This document shows positions 1 to 8,269 of a stretch of DNA of 64,000 nucleotides, piece after piece (the stretch's first letter is position 1; each line of letters opens with the position of its first letter). This DNA is from Parapedobacter defluvii. GTDB taxonomy: Bacteria; Bacteroidota; Bacteroidia; Sphingobacteriales; Sphingobacteriaceae. The notes under the pieces are model-generated. The model made no database searches. It had not been told where the DNA came from and was given only the letters and a program-made list of their open reading frames with translations. The stretch spans positions 124,001 through 188,000 of the forward strand of contig NZ_BMIK01000002.1 in NCBI RefSeq assembly GCF_014642075.1, given 5' to 3'. A program made the translations under genes and the position numbers.

Positions 1-360
1 ATTATTTTGGCAACCGATCTGTTGATTGGAGTAAGTATCGGGCTACTGATCTCCATGTACTATATTATCCAGCAGAATTTTAAAACCGAGTACAAAATCA
101 CAAAATCCACGTTCCAGGGGATTGAACATTTTTACATCAAGCTGAATACCGATGTGACCTTCCTTAATAAGGTGAAGCTTCGCAAAACATTGGATGAAGT
201 CCCCGAGTACAGTGTTCTGACCATAGACGGCAGTGAATCCGACTTTATTGACCACGATATCCTGGAGATCATCAGCGAGTTTGAGACAAAAGCCCGGTAC
301 AAACACATCGAATTGCACCTCAGGGAAATTGAACGGGTGGAAGTGGTTTCGGGCCATTAA
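1..360 (+). CDS. SulP-family anion transporter, C-terminal part (cut by window edge)
   Basis: The frame is open from base 1, so this is the 3' end of a longer gene. The visible 119 residues begin with the end of a membrane helix (about residues 3-22, LLIGVSIGLLISMYYI) followed by a soluble beta/alpha domain of about 90 residues. That domain has the look of the STAS domain that ends SulP transporters: the stretch VLTIDGSESDFIDHDILEII is the usual beta strand, loop and helix. SulP proteins move sulfate, bicarbonate or other anions across the inner membrane. The substrate cannot be told from this part. The next gene is convergent, so this gene ends its transcription unit here. Confidence is good for the family and low for the substrate. 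Confidence 0.75.
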   Translation: MILATDLLIGVSIGLLISMYYIIQQNFKTEYKITKSTFQGIEHFYIKLNTDVTFLNKVKLRKTLDEVPEYSVLTIDGSESDFIDHDILEIISEFETKARYKHIELHLREIERVEVVSGH

Positions 361-482
361 GGTAGCGATGCCATCGGCAAAACCGATGCGAAATTCAGAT
401 TTGGTTTGGACAACGATCAATAGAAAATCGTGTTTGTAATACCTATAGAGAATCCCGTGACCTAATGGATAAAACGGAGCAT

Positions 483-770
483 TCAGGACTCCAACAGCTT
501 AACTAAATCCATCCATTCTTCTTCCAGCATTGTTGACGGACGTTGTCTGCCGGCACGCCGGTACCAATAGTCGGCGTTCCATAAATCGCCCTCTTTGCGA
601 TGTAAATACGCATGTACATGGGCCGACTGTTTGTCCTCCAGGTCATTGATCAGGTCGTGCGCCTTTTCCCAATCGCCTTTTCCATCGTACCACAAGGCTT
701 CCAGTTGGCGGGTAAGGCCAAGGGGAGGCGTGTGGTGTTTCAGGGATTCTGTGAAAGTGTCGATGTCCAT
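483..770 (-). CDS. Small conserved-looking protein of unknown function, 95 aa
   Basis: This is an ATG-started reading frame of 95 residues, acidic and rich in Trp, Leu and Asp/Glu. It has no signal peptide, no membrane segment and no cysteine motif. The pattern (ALWYDGKGDWEKAHDLI, then HVHAYLHRKEGDLWNADYWY) reads as short helix pairs, like the helical-hairpin repeats of TPR/SEL1-type proteins; this is inference from spacing of aromatic residues only. It is convergent with the SulP gene. A short GGAG/CTCC hairpin spans its stop codon and is followed on the minus strand by GTTTTAT, possibly a weak terminator. I do not recognise a named family, so no function is assigned. Confidence 0.6.
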   Translation of the reverse strand: MDIDTFTESLKHHTPPLGLTRQLEALWYDGKGDWEKAHDLINDLEDKQSAHVHAYLHRKEGDLWNADYWYRRAGRQRPSTMLEEEWMDLVKLLES

Positions 771-1115
771 ATCAAGTTAGCCGGATACAAAGATAACGGT
801 TTCGGTGCGTTCACGCAACGTTGTAGATATGGAAGTTCTCCGAATTTGCTGGCCCCAAGGTTGCCCCCCGCTTCGGAGCTCCGTTTGAACAGAATCTGCA
901 CTTGGTTCGTGCTTCGACTGGACTTGGTTTGGAATCGCCAATAGGAGTCCAAACTAAGCGCAGTAGTTGTCTAATACGATCACCCAAGCAGACCCGAAGC
1001 GGTCTCCAGTAGCGTCCCAATCCATGCCCCCTACGGAATGCTGCCCGACTCCCGCTCGCAAATTGTGACAACCATTACTTTTTAATCCAATCGCTGTCAT
1101 TCAATTGACACTGCC
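771..1115. other. 345-bp spacer before the cco operon, no supported gene
   Basis: No frame here has convincing protein character or a usable start. Two overlapping minus-strand frames stay open for 70 and 86 codons, but they are Arg, Pro and Ser rich and have no recognisable domain. The stretch is GC-richer than the neighbouring spacers and ends at the cbb3 oxidase start. It must contain the promoter of the cco operon. I see no FNR-like TTGAT-N4-ATCAA dyad in the last 100 bases. Confidence 0.5.
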
Positions 1116-3284
1116 ATGACAGTAATTTTATCCCCGGAAAAACACTTATTGCAAATGCAGCTAACTAAATTTAATTACGACAACAAAATTGTGCGGGATT
1201 TCGGCATTGCCACCATCATTTGGGGCATTGTCGGTATGTCGGTAGGCTTACTGGTTGCCATACAGCTCGTATGGCCCTTCATGAATTTCGAACTGCAATA
1301 CACCACGTTTGGGAGAGTACGGCCGCTGCATACGAATGCGGTAATCTTCGCGTTTGTAGGAAACGCCATTTTCATGGGGGTGTATTATTCCTTGCAGCGC
1401 CTACTGAAGGCGCGTATGTTCAGTGATTTTTTAAGCCGGCTGCATTTTTGGGGTTGGCAACTGATCATCCTTGCAGCCGCAATCACCTTGCCGCTGGGAT
1501 TGACCACATCCCACGAGTATGCGGAACTGGAGTGGCCCATTGATGTTGGGATTACGATCATCTGGGTCGTCTTCGGCATCAACATGTTTGGCACCATCAT
1601 CAAGCGGCGTGAGCGCCATATGTATGTGGCCATCTGGTTTTATATTGCCACGTTTGTTACCGTGGCGGTGCTGCATATCGTCAATTCGGTCCAGTTGCCG
1701 ATCTCAATGTGGAAAAGCTATTACCTCTATGCGGGGGTGCAGGATGCGCTGGTGCAGTGGTGGTATGGCCACAATGCCGTGGCATTTTTCCTGACGACTC
1801 CCTATTTGGGACTGATGTATTATTTCCTCCCCAAAATGGCAAACCGTCCCATTTATTCGTATAAGTTAAGTATCCTGCATTTCTGGTCGCTGATTTTTAT
1901 TTACATATGGGCCGGACCGCACCACTTGCTCTATACATCGTTGCCGGGCTGGGTGCAGTCGCTTGGCGTGGCTTTTTCCGTAATGCTGATCGCTCCCAGC
2001 TGGGGCGGTATGATCAATGGGCTGCTTACACTGCGTGGGGCATGGGACAAAGTACGCAGCGAACCCACGCTCAAATTTATGGTGGTAGCGCTTACCGCCT
2101 ATGGGATGGCTACTTTCGAAGGACCCATGCTTTCCCTGAAGCAGGTGAATGCGATTGCGCACTTTACAGACTGGATTGTGGCACACGTCCACGTGGGCGC
2201 GTTGGGATGGAACGGGTTTATGACGTTCGGTATCCTCTATTGGTTGATACCGCGGATTTATAAGACCGAGTTGTTTTCGAAAAAACTGGCATCGGTGCAT
2301 TTCTGGATTGGCACACTGGGTATCCTGTTTTACGCCATACCCATGTACTGGGCTGCTGTTGTGCAGGGGTTGATGTGGAAGGAATTCACACCCGAAGGTG
2401 TCCTTAAATATCCCAACTTTTTGGCTACAACGCTGCAGATCATTCCCATGCACATGATGCGGGCCATCGGGGGAACACTCTACCTTTCCGGTGCGTTGTT
2501 AATGACCTACAACCTGGTGAAGACCATGAAGAAAGGCAAGCTGCTGGCAAATGAGCCTGCGGAGGCGCCCGAATTAACTCCCGTAGTGGTCAACGAACGT
2601 TCGAAACACCGTCGCTTGGAACGCAAACCGATTCTGTTTTTGGTGCTTGCGCTTATCACCATCCTAATTGGCGGAATGGTTCAGATGATGCCCACCTTTT
2701 TGATTTCGTCGAATGTTCCCACAATTTCGAGTGTAAAACCCTATACGGCGCTGGAGCTGCAGGGACGCGACCTATACATCCGGGAAGGCTGTGTAAATTG
2801 CCATACACAGACGGTGCGGCCGTTCCGCTCGGAAACCGTGCGCTATGGCGACTACAGCAAGGCGGGTGAATTCGTTTATGACCACCCCTTCCTTTGGGGA
2901 TCAAAACGTACCGGTCCCGACTTGCACCGTATCGGTAAGAAATATCCCAATAAATGGCATTTTGACCACATGCTCGACCCGACCATTACCTCTCCGGGAA
3001 GTATCATGCCGCCTTATCCCTGGCTTATCGAGCAAACATTGGACACCACTGCAACGAAAGCTAAGTTGAATGCGATGAGATTGCTGGGGGTACCCTATAC
3101 CGACGAAGATGTGGTCCAAGCGAATGATAAACTCCGGCAGCAGGCAGAAGAGATTGCCGCCGATTTAAGCCAACAGGGGGCCGATGTGCGAGCGGATCGT
3201 GAAATCGTTGCATTGATTGCCTACCTGCAGCGGCTGGGAACGGATATCAAGGCACAGGAGACACCCGTAGCAGTGAATGAATAA
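1116..3284 (+). CDS. ccoN: cbb3-type cytochrome c oxidase, fused subunits I and II (CcoN-CcoO)
   Basis: Catalytic core of a high-affinity terminal oxidase that reduces O2 to water and pumps protons in the inner membrane. Residues about 14-480 are the 12-helix CcoN part: the haem-b ligand His72 lies in PLHTNAVIF, WWYGHNAVAF carries the Cu(B) ligand region, AGPHHLLY gives the His pair, and HVHVGALGWNG the haem ligands. After a charged linker comes a CcoO part (about residues 505-722) with one membrane anchor and a c-type haem site, CVNCH at 559-563. At 722 residues this matches a two-subunit fusion as known in Bacteroidota. ATG 1155 (MQLTKFNYDNKIV) resembles the usual family N terminus better and may be the true start; neither start has a clear ribosome site. 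First gene of the cco operon. No ccoI or ccoS lies next to it. Confidence 0.95.
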   Translation: MTVILSPEKHLLQMQLTKFNYDNKIVRDFGIATIIWGIVGMSVGLLVAIQLVWPFMNFELQYTTFGRVRPLHTNAVIFAFVGNAIFMGVYYSLQRLLKARMFSDFLSRLHFWGWQLIILAAAITLPLGLTTSHEYAELEWPIDVGITIIWVVFGINMFGTIIKRRERHMYVAIWFYIATFVTVAVLHIVNSVQLPISMWKSYYLYAGVQDALVQWWYGHNAVAFFLTTPYLGLMYYFLPKMANRPIYSYKLSILHFWSLIFIYIWAGPHHLLYTSLPGWVQSLGVAFSVMLIAPSWGGMINGLLTLRGAWDKVRSEPTLKFMVVALTAYGMATFEGPMLSLKQVNAIAHFTDWIVAHVHVGALGWNGFMTFGILYWLIPRIYKTELFSKKLASVHFWIGTLGILFYAIPMYWAAVVQGLMWKEFTPEGVLKYPNFLATTLQIIPMHMMRAIGGTLYLSGALLMTYNLVKTMKKGKLLANEPAEAPELTPVVVNERSKHRRLERKPILFLVLALITILIGGMVQMMPTFLISSNVPTISSVKPYTALELQGRDLYIREGCVNCHTQTVRPFRSETVRYGDYSKAGEFVYDHPFLWGSKRTGPDLHRIGKKYPNKWHFDHMLDPTITSPGSIMPPYPWLIEQTLDTTATKAKLNAMRLLGVPYTDEDVVQANDKLRQQAEEIAADLSQQGADVRADREIVALIAYLQRLGTDIKAQETPVAVNE

Positions 3285-3302
3285 CATAAAAACAACTAAA
3301 CA

Positions 3303-3488
3303 ATGTTTAAGCAGATAACGGACTTAAGTGGCAATGAGTGGTATCTTATTGTGTCACTGTGGATTTTTTTGGTATTCTTTATCACGGTAGGAATTATGCT
3401 GCTTCGGATGCGTAAGGACTACGTGGACTATATGAAGGACATGCCCATGGATGACGAGACTCCAGAACAGGCAGAATTGGAAAACTAA
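3303..3488 (+). CDS. ccoQ: cbb3 oxidase small subunit CcoQ/FixQ-like
   Basis: 61-residue single-span membrane protein. Residues about 15-33 (YLIVSLWIFLVFFITVGIM) form the helix, followed by a basic patch and an acidic tail. Size, topology and position between ccoNO and ccoP fit CcoQ, which stabilises the assembled cbb3 complex in other bacteria. The sequence itself is too short to prove the family; the assignment rests mainly on context. It starts 18 bp after ccoNO and ends 12 bp before ccoP, so the genes are very probably co-transcribed. Confidence 0.8.
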   Translation: MFKQITDLSGNEWYLIVSLWIFLVFFITVGIMLLRMRKDYVDYMKDMPMDDETPEQAELEN

Positions 3489-3500
3489 ACGGAACAAACC

Positions 3501-4361
3501 ATGAATACCCTATTCATACAATTAAACACGGCCGATCATATATTGATCGTAGCCCTCATCGTCGTCATGGTGGTGGTGCTGGCAGCGGCACTCGTCATAT
3601 TACGCGCGATGCGTGCCATGCTTCGTATCACGATGCCGCAGGTGCTGGAAGAAGAAAAGGCGGCCAAGGTGGAAGCGCAGACGGCACGCAAAGCCGATCG
3701 CTGGGCCTGGTGGAACAAGCTGATGGGTCTACGCCCCATCGCGGAGGAAAAGGATCTGGTCATTGATCATGCCTACGATGGCATCAAGGAACTGGATAAT
3801 CCGGTTCCGATGTGGTTCAATAGCTTATTTTATGGCACCATGGCATTTGCGGTAATATACTTATGCGTTTACCATGTTTTTGGCTGGGGAATGGATCAGG
3901 ATCAGGAATACGTGCATGAAATGGCGAAAGCCGAGCAAGCACGGAATGAATGGCTGGCACAAGCTGCAAATAGCATCGATGAGCATTCGGTGGAGGTGGA
4001 CACCCGCCCCGAGACCATCGCATCAGGAGCGGCCATTTTTACGCAGAACTGCGCAGCGTGCCACGGAGCTGCCGGGGAAGGGGGGATTGGTCCGAATCTC
4101 GCCGATGAGTATTGGTTGCACGGCGGTGAAATCAAGGATGTCTTCAAGACCATCAAATACGGTGTATTGGACAAGGGCATGGTACCGTGGGAGCAAAGCC
4201 TGACACCTGCGCAAATAGCGGAAGTAAGCAACTATATTGTCACGCTCAGGGGAACTAACCCTCCGAATGCAAAAGAACCACAAGGTGAAAAAGTGGAATA
4301 TGCGCCGTTGCAGGCCGATGGCACGGGCGAAGTCGCAGCAGCGGACGGCAGTGCAATCTAA
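3501..4361 (+). CDS. ccoP: cbb3 oxidase subunit III CcoP, one-haem form
   Basis: Membrane-bound c-type cytochrome that passes electrons to the CcoNO core. There is an N-terminal helix (about residues 14-36), a cytoplasmic loop with the CcoP-typical segment HAYDGIKELDNPVPMWF, a second helix (about 108-128), and a periplasmic cytochrome c domain. The only haem site is CAACH at 184-188, with a probable axial Met in KGMVPW. Proteobacterial CcoP has two haems; the single site fits the shorter form known in Bacteroidota. The C-terminal 35 residues are low-complexity, rich in Ala, Asp and Gly. 16 bp separate it from ccoG. Confidence 0.93.
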   Translation: MNTLFIQLNTADHILIVALIVVMVVVLAAALVILRAMRAMLRITMPQVLEEEKAAKVEAQTARKADRWAWWNKLMGLRPIAEEKDLVIDHAYDGIKELDNPVPMWFNSLFYGTMAFAVIYLCVYHVFGWGMDQDQEYVHEMAKAEQARNEWLAQAANSIDEHSVEVDTRPETIASGAAIFTQNCAACHGAAGEGGIGPNLADEYWLHGGEIKDVFKTIKYGVLDKGMVPWEQSLTPAQIAEVSNYIVTLRGTNPPNAKEPQGEKVEYAPLQADGTGEVAAADGSAI

Positions 4362-4377
4362 AGGCTAAAGGATTTCG

Positions 4378-5742
4378 ATGGAAAAAGCAATCGCAAGTAA
4401 AAGGCCTAAACGCGAATGGATTTATGTCAAGAAACCAGCGGGTCAGCTTTACCGTTACCGGCAGTGGGTGGGCTATGCGTTGCTCCTTTTCCTCATCGCT
4501 GCACCCCTGGTACGTATCAACGGCGAACCGATGTTGCTCTTCAACATCGTAGACCGCAAGTTTGTAATCCTCGGAAGTGTATTTTGGCCGCAGGATTTGC
4601 ATATCTTCGTATTCGGGATGCTAATTGCCATGGTATGCGTGGTCTTGTTTACCGTGGTTTATGGACGTATCTGGTGCGGATGGACCTGTCCCCAGACTAT
4701 TTTTATGGAATTGGTGTTCCGGAGGATCGAATACTGGATTGAAGGTGATTGGCAGCAGCAGAAGCGATTGCAACAAGCCAAAAGAAATACGGAATGGTAT
4801 CTCAGAAAGGGCGGTAAACACCTGATTTTCTTTCTTATTTCGTTTGGGATATCGAATGTTTTTCTTGCGTACATCATCGGAGCAGAACAGTTATGGCAGA
4901 TTATGACCGATCCCATAGGACAGCACATAGGCGGGTTGATTTCGCTGGTTCTGTTCACATTGGTATTTTACGCGGTGTTTGCATTTGTGCGTGAAATTGT
5001 ATGTACGACGATCTGTCCGTATGGCCGTCTGCAGGGCGTGATGCTCGACGATAAGAGTATGACCGTAGCCTACGATTATAAACGAGGAGAACCCCGGGGC
5101 CACCGGAAAAAAGGTGGAGACCAGCAGTTGGGCGATTGCGTAGACTGTGGGCTATGCGTGCATGTATGTCCCACCGGAATCGATATCCGCGACGGGTTGC
5201 AGATGGAATGCGTCAATTGTACGGCGTGTATCGACGCCTGCGATGCGGTGATGGAAAAACTGAATAAGCCCAAACGGTTGATCGGTTTCTTTACCGTGGG
5301 ACAGATTGAGGGGGATGTGGAGGCTAAATCCGGAAATACACGGGCAATCGCATACAGTGTTGTGCTGATTGTATTGCTCGCAGTTTTTGGATGGCTTTTG
5401 TTCAGCCGGAGTCAGGTCGACGGTACCTTATTGCGGGCAAAAGGGAGCTCCTACCAGTTGCGTGAAGATGGAACGGTGAGCAATCTGTACAGCTTGGAAC
5501 TCATCAATAAAACACAGCAGGATATGCCGTTTGAACTGGTCTCGGAAAATGCAGGTTTCACGGTCCAATTGGTGAATCATATTGCTGAGTTAAAGCAAGG
5601 AGGTGTAGCGCAGCTCAGTTTCTTTTTGGTGAGTCGTCAAAGCGATATCAAATCGTATAAAACGAATGTAAAAGTGCAGGTAATGGTAGATGGTAACGTG
5701 GTCGAAACCATGAAAACCACATTTGTAGCACCGCCTTTATAA
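4378..5742 (+). CDS. ccoG: cbb3 oxidase maturation ferredoxin-like protein CcoG (FixG)
   Basis: Inner-membrane iron-sulfur protein needed for cbb3 assembly; in other bacteria CcoG reduces Cu(II) to Cu(I) during copper delivery. Residues about 30-220 hold several membrane helices with the motifs CGWTCPQTIF and CPYGRLQG. Then comes a 2[4Fe-4S] ferredoxin domain: CVDCGLCVHVCPTG and CVNCTACIDACDA. A further helix (about 320-340) leads to a C-terminal immunoglobulin-like periplasmic domain. At 454 residues it has the usual family length. Its stop codon is followed directly by a 19-unit heptad repeat array that separates it from ccoH. Confidence 0.95.
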   Translation: MEKAIASKRPKREWIYVKKPAGQLYRYRQWVGYALLLFLIAAPLVRINGEPMLLFNIVDRKFVILGSVFWPQDLHIFVFGMLIAMVCVVLFTVVYGRIWCGWTCPQTIFMELVFRRIEYWIEGDWQQQKRLQQAKRNTEWYLRKGGKHLIFFLISFGISNVFLAYIIGAEQLWQIMTDPIGQHIGGLISLVLFTLVFYAVFAFVREIVCTTICPYGRLQGVMLDDKSMTVAYDYKRGEPRGHRKKGGDQQLGDCVDCGLCVHVCPTGIDIRDGLQMECVNCTACIDACDAVMEKLNKPKRLIGFFTVGQIEGDVEAKSGNTRAIAYSVVLIVLLAVFGWLLFSRSQVDGTLLRAKGSSYQLREDGTVSNLYSLELINKTQQDMPFELVSENAGFTVQLVNHIAELKQGGVAQLSFFLVSRQSDIKSYKTNVKVQVMVDGNVVETMKTTFVAPPL

Positions 5743-5743
5743 A

Positions 5744-5876
5744 TTGACAGTTGACAGTTGATAATTGACAGTTGACAGTTGATAATTGACAGTTCATTAT
5801 CCATTATCCATTATCAACTATCCATTATCCATTATCCATTATCCATTATCCATTATCCATTATCCATTATCCATTA
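5744..5876. repeat. 19-unit heptamer tandem array between ccoG and ccoH
   Basis: These 133 bp divide exactly into 19 heptads without a slip. Units 1-7 are TTGACAG or TTGATAA; unit 8 is TTCATTA; units 9-19 are TCCATTA except unit 11 (TCAACTA). The reverse complement of TCCATTA is TAATGGA, one base from a rotation of TTGATAA (TAATTGA). The array therefore changes strand part-way and can fold back on itself; for example TTGATAAT at 5779-5786 pairs with ATTATCAA at 5810-5817. It begins one base after the ccoG stop and ends 5 bp before the ccoH start. No spacer units are present. Confidence 0.95.
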
Positions 5877-5881
5877 AAGAA

Positions 5882-6094
5882 ATGAACTGGGGAACAAAAA
5901 TAGTAATTACATTGGCACTTTTCATAGCGTTGATTGTGTCGTTCGGGGTTTATATGGTGAGCAAGGATACCGATTCGCTGGTTGCCGAGGATTATTACGA
6001 GCGTGGGTTAAACTATGACCGCTTGCGGGAAGCCGATTCCCTACAGATGCCGTTAGACACAACGTCTGCAGGTTTCAAACGACAAGGAAAATGA
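5882..6094 (+). CDS. ccoH: cbb3 oxidase assembly protein CcoH/FixH-like
   Basis: 70-residue protein with one N-terminal helix (about residues 5-26) and a periplasmic tail containing DSLVAEDYYERGLNYD. The YYxxGLxYD pattern is typical of FixH, a factor that associates with the cbb3 complex during assembly. ATG 5882 is chosen because the frame upstream is only translated heptad repeat (a repeating HYPLSII peptide reachable only from TTG 5786). The stop overlaps the next start as ATGA at 6091-6094, a sign of translational coupling. Confidence 0.85.
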   Translation: MNWGTKIVITLALFIALIVSFGVYMVSKDTDSLVAEDYYERGLNYDRLREADSLQMPLDTTSAGFKRQGK

Positions 6095-6783
6095 ACTATC
6101 TCGTCTTTGCGTTTTTTATGGGGCTGCTTGGCAGCCTTCATTGCATAGCGATGTGCGGTCCGCTGTTATTGGCTATGCCGGCCGATCGTCCATCGAAATG
6201 GACAACGCTGGGCAATACGTTGATCTATCAGCTTGGCCGGACGCTGATGTATGGACTGCTCGGATTGGTTGTCGGATTCATCGGCCATTCGATCAACGTA
6301 AGCGGATGGCAGCAAGGTATGAGCCTATCCATTGGGCTTCTGCTGATCGGGATAGGCGTGTTTTCAATATCCGGCAAACATGTTCATCGGGTCGCCCGTA
6401 TGCAGCAGTTCCTGATGCGCCCGGTAATCCGTTGGATCGGATACTGGTTTCACCGACCCGGAGGTCATTTTATTGTGGGGATACTGAACGGGCTGCTACC
6501 TTGTGGTATGGTATATATGGCCTTGGTCGCTGCACTGAATACCGAAACCATACAAGGCGGAGGAACATTCATGTTATTGTTTGGCGTGGGTACGTGGCCG
6601 GCTATGCTGTCTGCAGCTATCGTTGGTAATTTTCTCAAGCGGCATGTCCGGATCAACCTGGCCGCTTGGTTACCCATTATCTGCCTGGTAATGGGGGGGT
6701 GGTTCATGCTCCGCGGAGCCGGACTCGATATTCCTTTTCTTAGTCCGTTGATTCACCCGGAGGGCGCCATTACCTGCCAGTAG
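6091..6783 (+). CDS. TauE/SafE (DsbD-2 like) membrane protein of the cco operon
   Basis: 230-residue protein with six probable membrane helices. The N terminus carries GLLGSLHCIAMCGPLLLA, and a second half-repeat carries GILNGLLPCGMVYMAL. The HC..MCGP plus LLPCGM pair is the signature of the DsbD-2/UreH-like branch of the sulfite exporter TauE/SafE superfamily. Members often close cbb3 operons in Bacteroidota. The conserved Cys and His residues suggest metal (copper) or thiol handling for oxidase assembly; this is inference from context. It overlaps ccoH by 4 bp. It is convergent with the efflux operon, 32 bp away, with no obvious hairpin terminator between them. Confidence 0.8.
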   Translation: MNYLVFAFFMGLLGSLHCIAMCGPLLLAMPADRPSKWTTLGNTLIYQLGRTLMYGLLGLVVGFIGHSINVSGWQQGMSLSIGLLLIGIGVFSISGKHVHRVARMQQFLMRPVIRWIGYWFHRPGGHFIVGILNGLLPCGMVYMALVAALNTETIQGGGTFMLLFGVGTWPAMLSAAIVGNFLKRHVRINLAAWLPIICLVMGGWFMLRGAGLDIPFLSPLIHPEGAITCQ

Positions 6784-6815
6784 ACGATAGCGTACGCAGC
6801 ACGTGTTCTAACCGA

Positions 6816-8267
6816 CTACTTCCAGCCGCCACCCAACGCTCTATAAAGTGTTACTTTTGCGTTGAGCTGCTGTTGTTTGATACTGACCAGGTCCAATTCA
6901 CTGTTGAGCGCATTGCTTTGTGCCGTGATGACTTCCAAATAGGTAGCTTCTCCGCTCTTGAAAAGCAGGTTCGCATTTTTGACACCTAATTGCGCCGTGG
7001 CGACACGTTGCTCGGTAATCGCATATTGCTCATTGAGCTTCTCGATCATCACCAGCGCATTGGTCACTTCATGAACCGCTTCCATGACCGTTCGTTGGAA
7101 ACCGATTTCGGCCTTGTCCCGTTCCAATTTCGCAATTTCATGCTGAGTTTTCAGCTTTCTCCCCGCAAAAACGGGTTGAGTGACTCCGCTGATAAGGCCG
7201 CCGAACAGCGCTCCTGGAATGTTGAACCAGTTTTGCGGTAGCATTGCATTGAGGCCACCCGAGGCTTCGATGGTAAGTGTCGGATATCGGTAAGCCTGTG
7301 CAACGCCTACTTCCGCATTGGCAGCACGCAAAGCAAGTTCTGCCTCCCGCACATCGGGCCGGTTGGCCAACAGTTGTATGGGTACACCGGCATCGTACGA
7401 ATCCTGCATGCGCCAGTCCATCAGGGCAGACGAACGGTAAACGCTGTCTGGCATTTTCCCGGTTAATTCCATCAGCGTGTTTTCCTGGATGGCGATTTCC
7501 TGCTCCAACTGCGGAATAAGCGAGGCGGCAACCAGCATCTGCGATTGGGTTTGCTGGATGGCTAACGAACTCACCTCGCCTGCATCCCGTTGCAGCTTCA
7601 CAATCTGCAGTGTGCTGTCGTTCAGTTTAAGATTACGCTGTGCTACTTCCAGCTGGGCATCCAGCATAAGCAGATTATAGTATCCCTCCGCAATGGCCGA
7701 TACTAAACTGGTTTGTATCGCTTTCCGGGCCTCAAACGTTTGCAGGTATTCAGCCATGGCTCCTTCTTTCTGCCTGCGCAGCTTTCCCCAGACGTCCAGT
7801 TCCCAGCTTACGCTGACGGATGATAGGTACTGTGACTGGTACATATACAAGTTTTCGGGCGGAGGGGATTGCCCTCCGCGATCATACCAACCCGAAGAGG
7901 GGGAAGAATAGAAATCGCGCGACCGCCATTGGTGGTTGGTACCGCCTAGTTCGGCTTCGATCTCAGGTAAAAAGGCGGCACGGGATTGCCGCAACGATTG
8001 ATTGGCTATCTCGATGTTTTTCAGTGCGGTTTGCATATCGTAATTGTTGGTAATTGCACTGTCGATGAGCATCATCAGCATGCTATCTGTGAAAAAATCA
8101 TTCCAGGGAATGTCAGCAATCGTTGCAGAGTCTGCCGTTGAGTTGCCACCCCTGAATGTATCCGCAACGGGTAGCTCGGGGCGTACGTAATCTTTTCCTA
8201 CTTTGCAGGAGGATAGCAAAAAGCAGCAGGAAACAGCTAATCCGGTATATCGAAGGATGGGATTCAT
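6816..8267 (-). CDS. RND efflux outer-membrane channel, TolC/NodT family lipoprotein
   Basis: 483 residues. The N terminus is a lipoprotein signal with lipobox LLSSC (Cys about 21). Then come the two long repeats rich in coiled-coil helices that build the TolC periplasmic barrel, including the usual RPDVREAELALRAANAEVGVA segment with its Arg-Pro-Asp. It forms the outer-membrane exit duct for the pump encoded just upstream. Its start lies 2 bp after the RND stop. This is the last gene of a three-gene operon whose order is adaptor, pump, channel. The substrate is unknown. Confidence 0.93.
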   Translation of the reverse strand: MNPILRYTGLAVSCCFLLSSCKVGKDYVRPELPVADTFRGGNSTADSATIADIPWNDFFTDSMLMMLIDSAITNNYDMQTALKNIEIANQSLRQSRAAFLPEIEAELGGTNHQWRSRDFYSSPSSGWYDRGGQSPPPENLYMYQSQYLSSVSVSWELDVWGKLRRQKEGAMAEYLQTFEARKAIQTSLVSAIAEGYYNLLMLDAQLEVAQRNLKLNDSTLQIVKLQRDAGEVSSLAIQQTQSQMLVAASLIPQLEQEIAIQENTLMELTGKMPDSVYRSSALMDWRMQDSYDAGVPIQLLANRPDVREAELALRAANAEVGVAQAYRYPTLTIEASGGLNAMLPQNWFNIPGALFGGLISGVTQPVFAGRKLKTQHEIAKLERDKAEIGFQRTVMEAVHEVTNALVMIEKLNEQYAITEQRVATAQLGVKNANLLFKSGEATYLEVITAQSNALNSELDLVSIKQQQLNAKVTLYRALGGGWK

Positions 8268-8269
8268 GA

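Noticed and set aside
811-1071. 86-codon open frame on the minus strand in the spacer before ccoN
   Set aside because: Composition rich in Arg, Pro, Ser; no domain, no start with ribosome site, overlapped by a second equally long frame.
1866-2453. 195-codon open frame on the minus strand
   Set aside because: Antisense to ccoNO, rich in His, Pro and Gln, no recognisable domain.
5744-5876. Possible CRISPR array
   Set aside because: Units are 7 bp, directly adjacent, with no unique spacers, and no cas genes are present. It is a tandem repeat.
5786-5881. Longer CcoH form starting at TTG 5786
   Set aside because: The added 32 residues are translated heptad repeat; ATG 5882 gives the normal FixH start and length.
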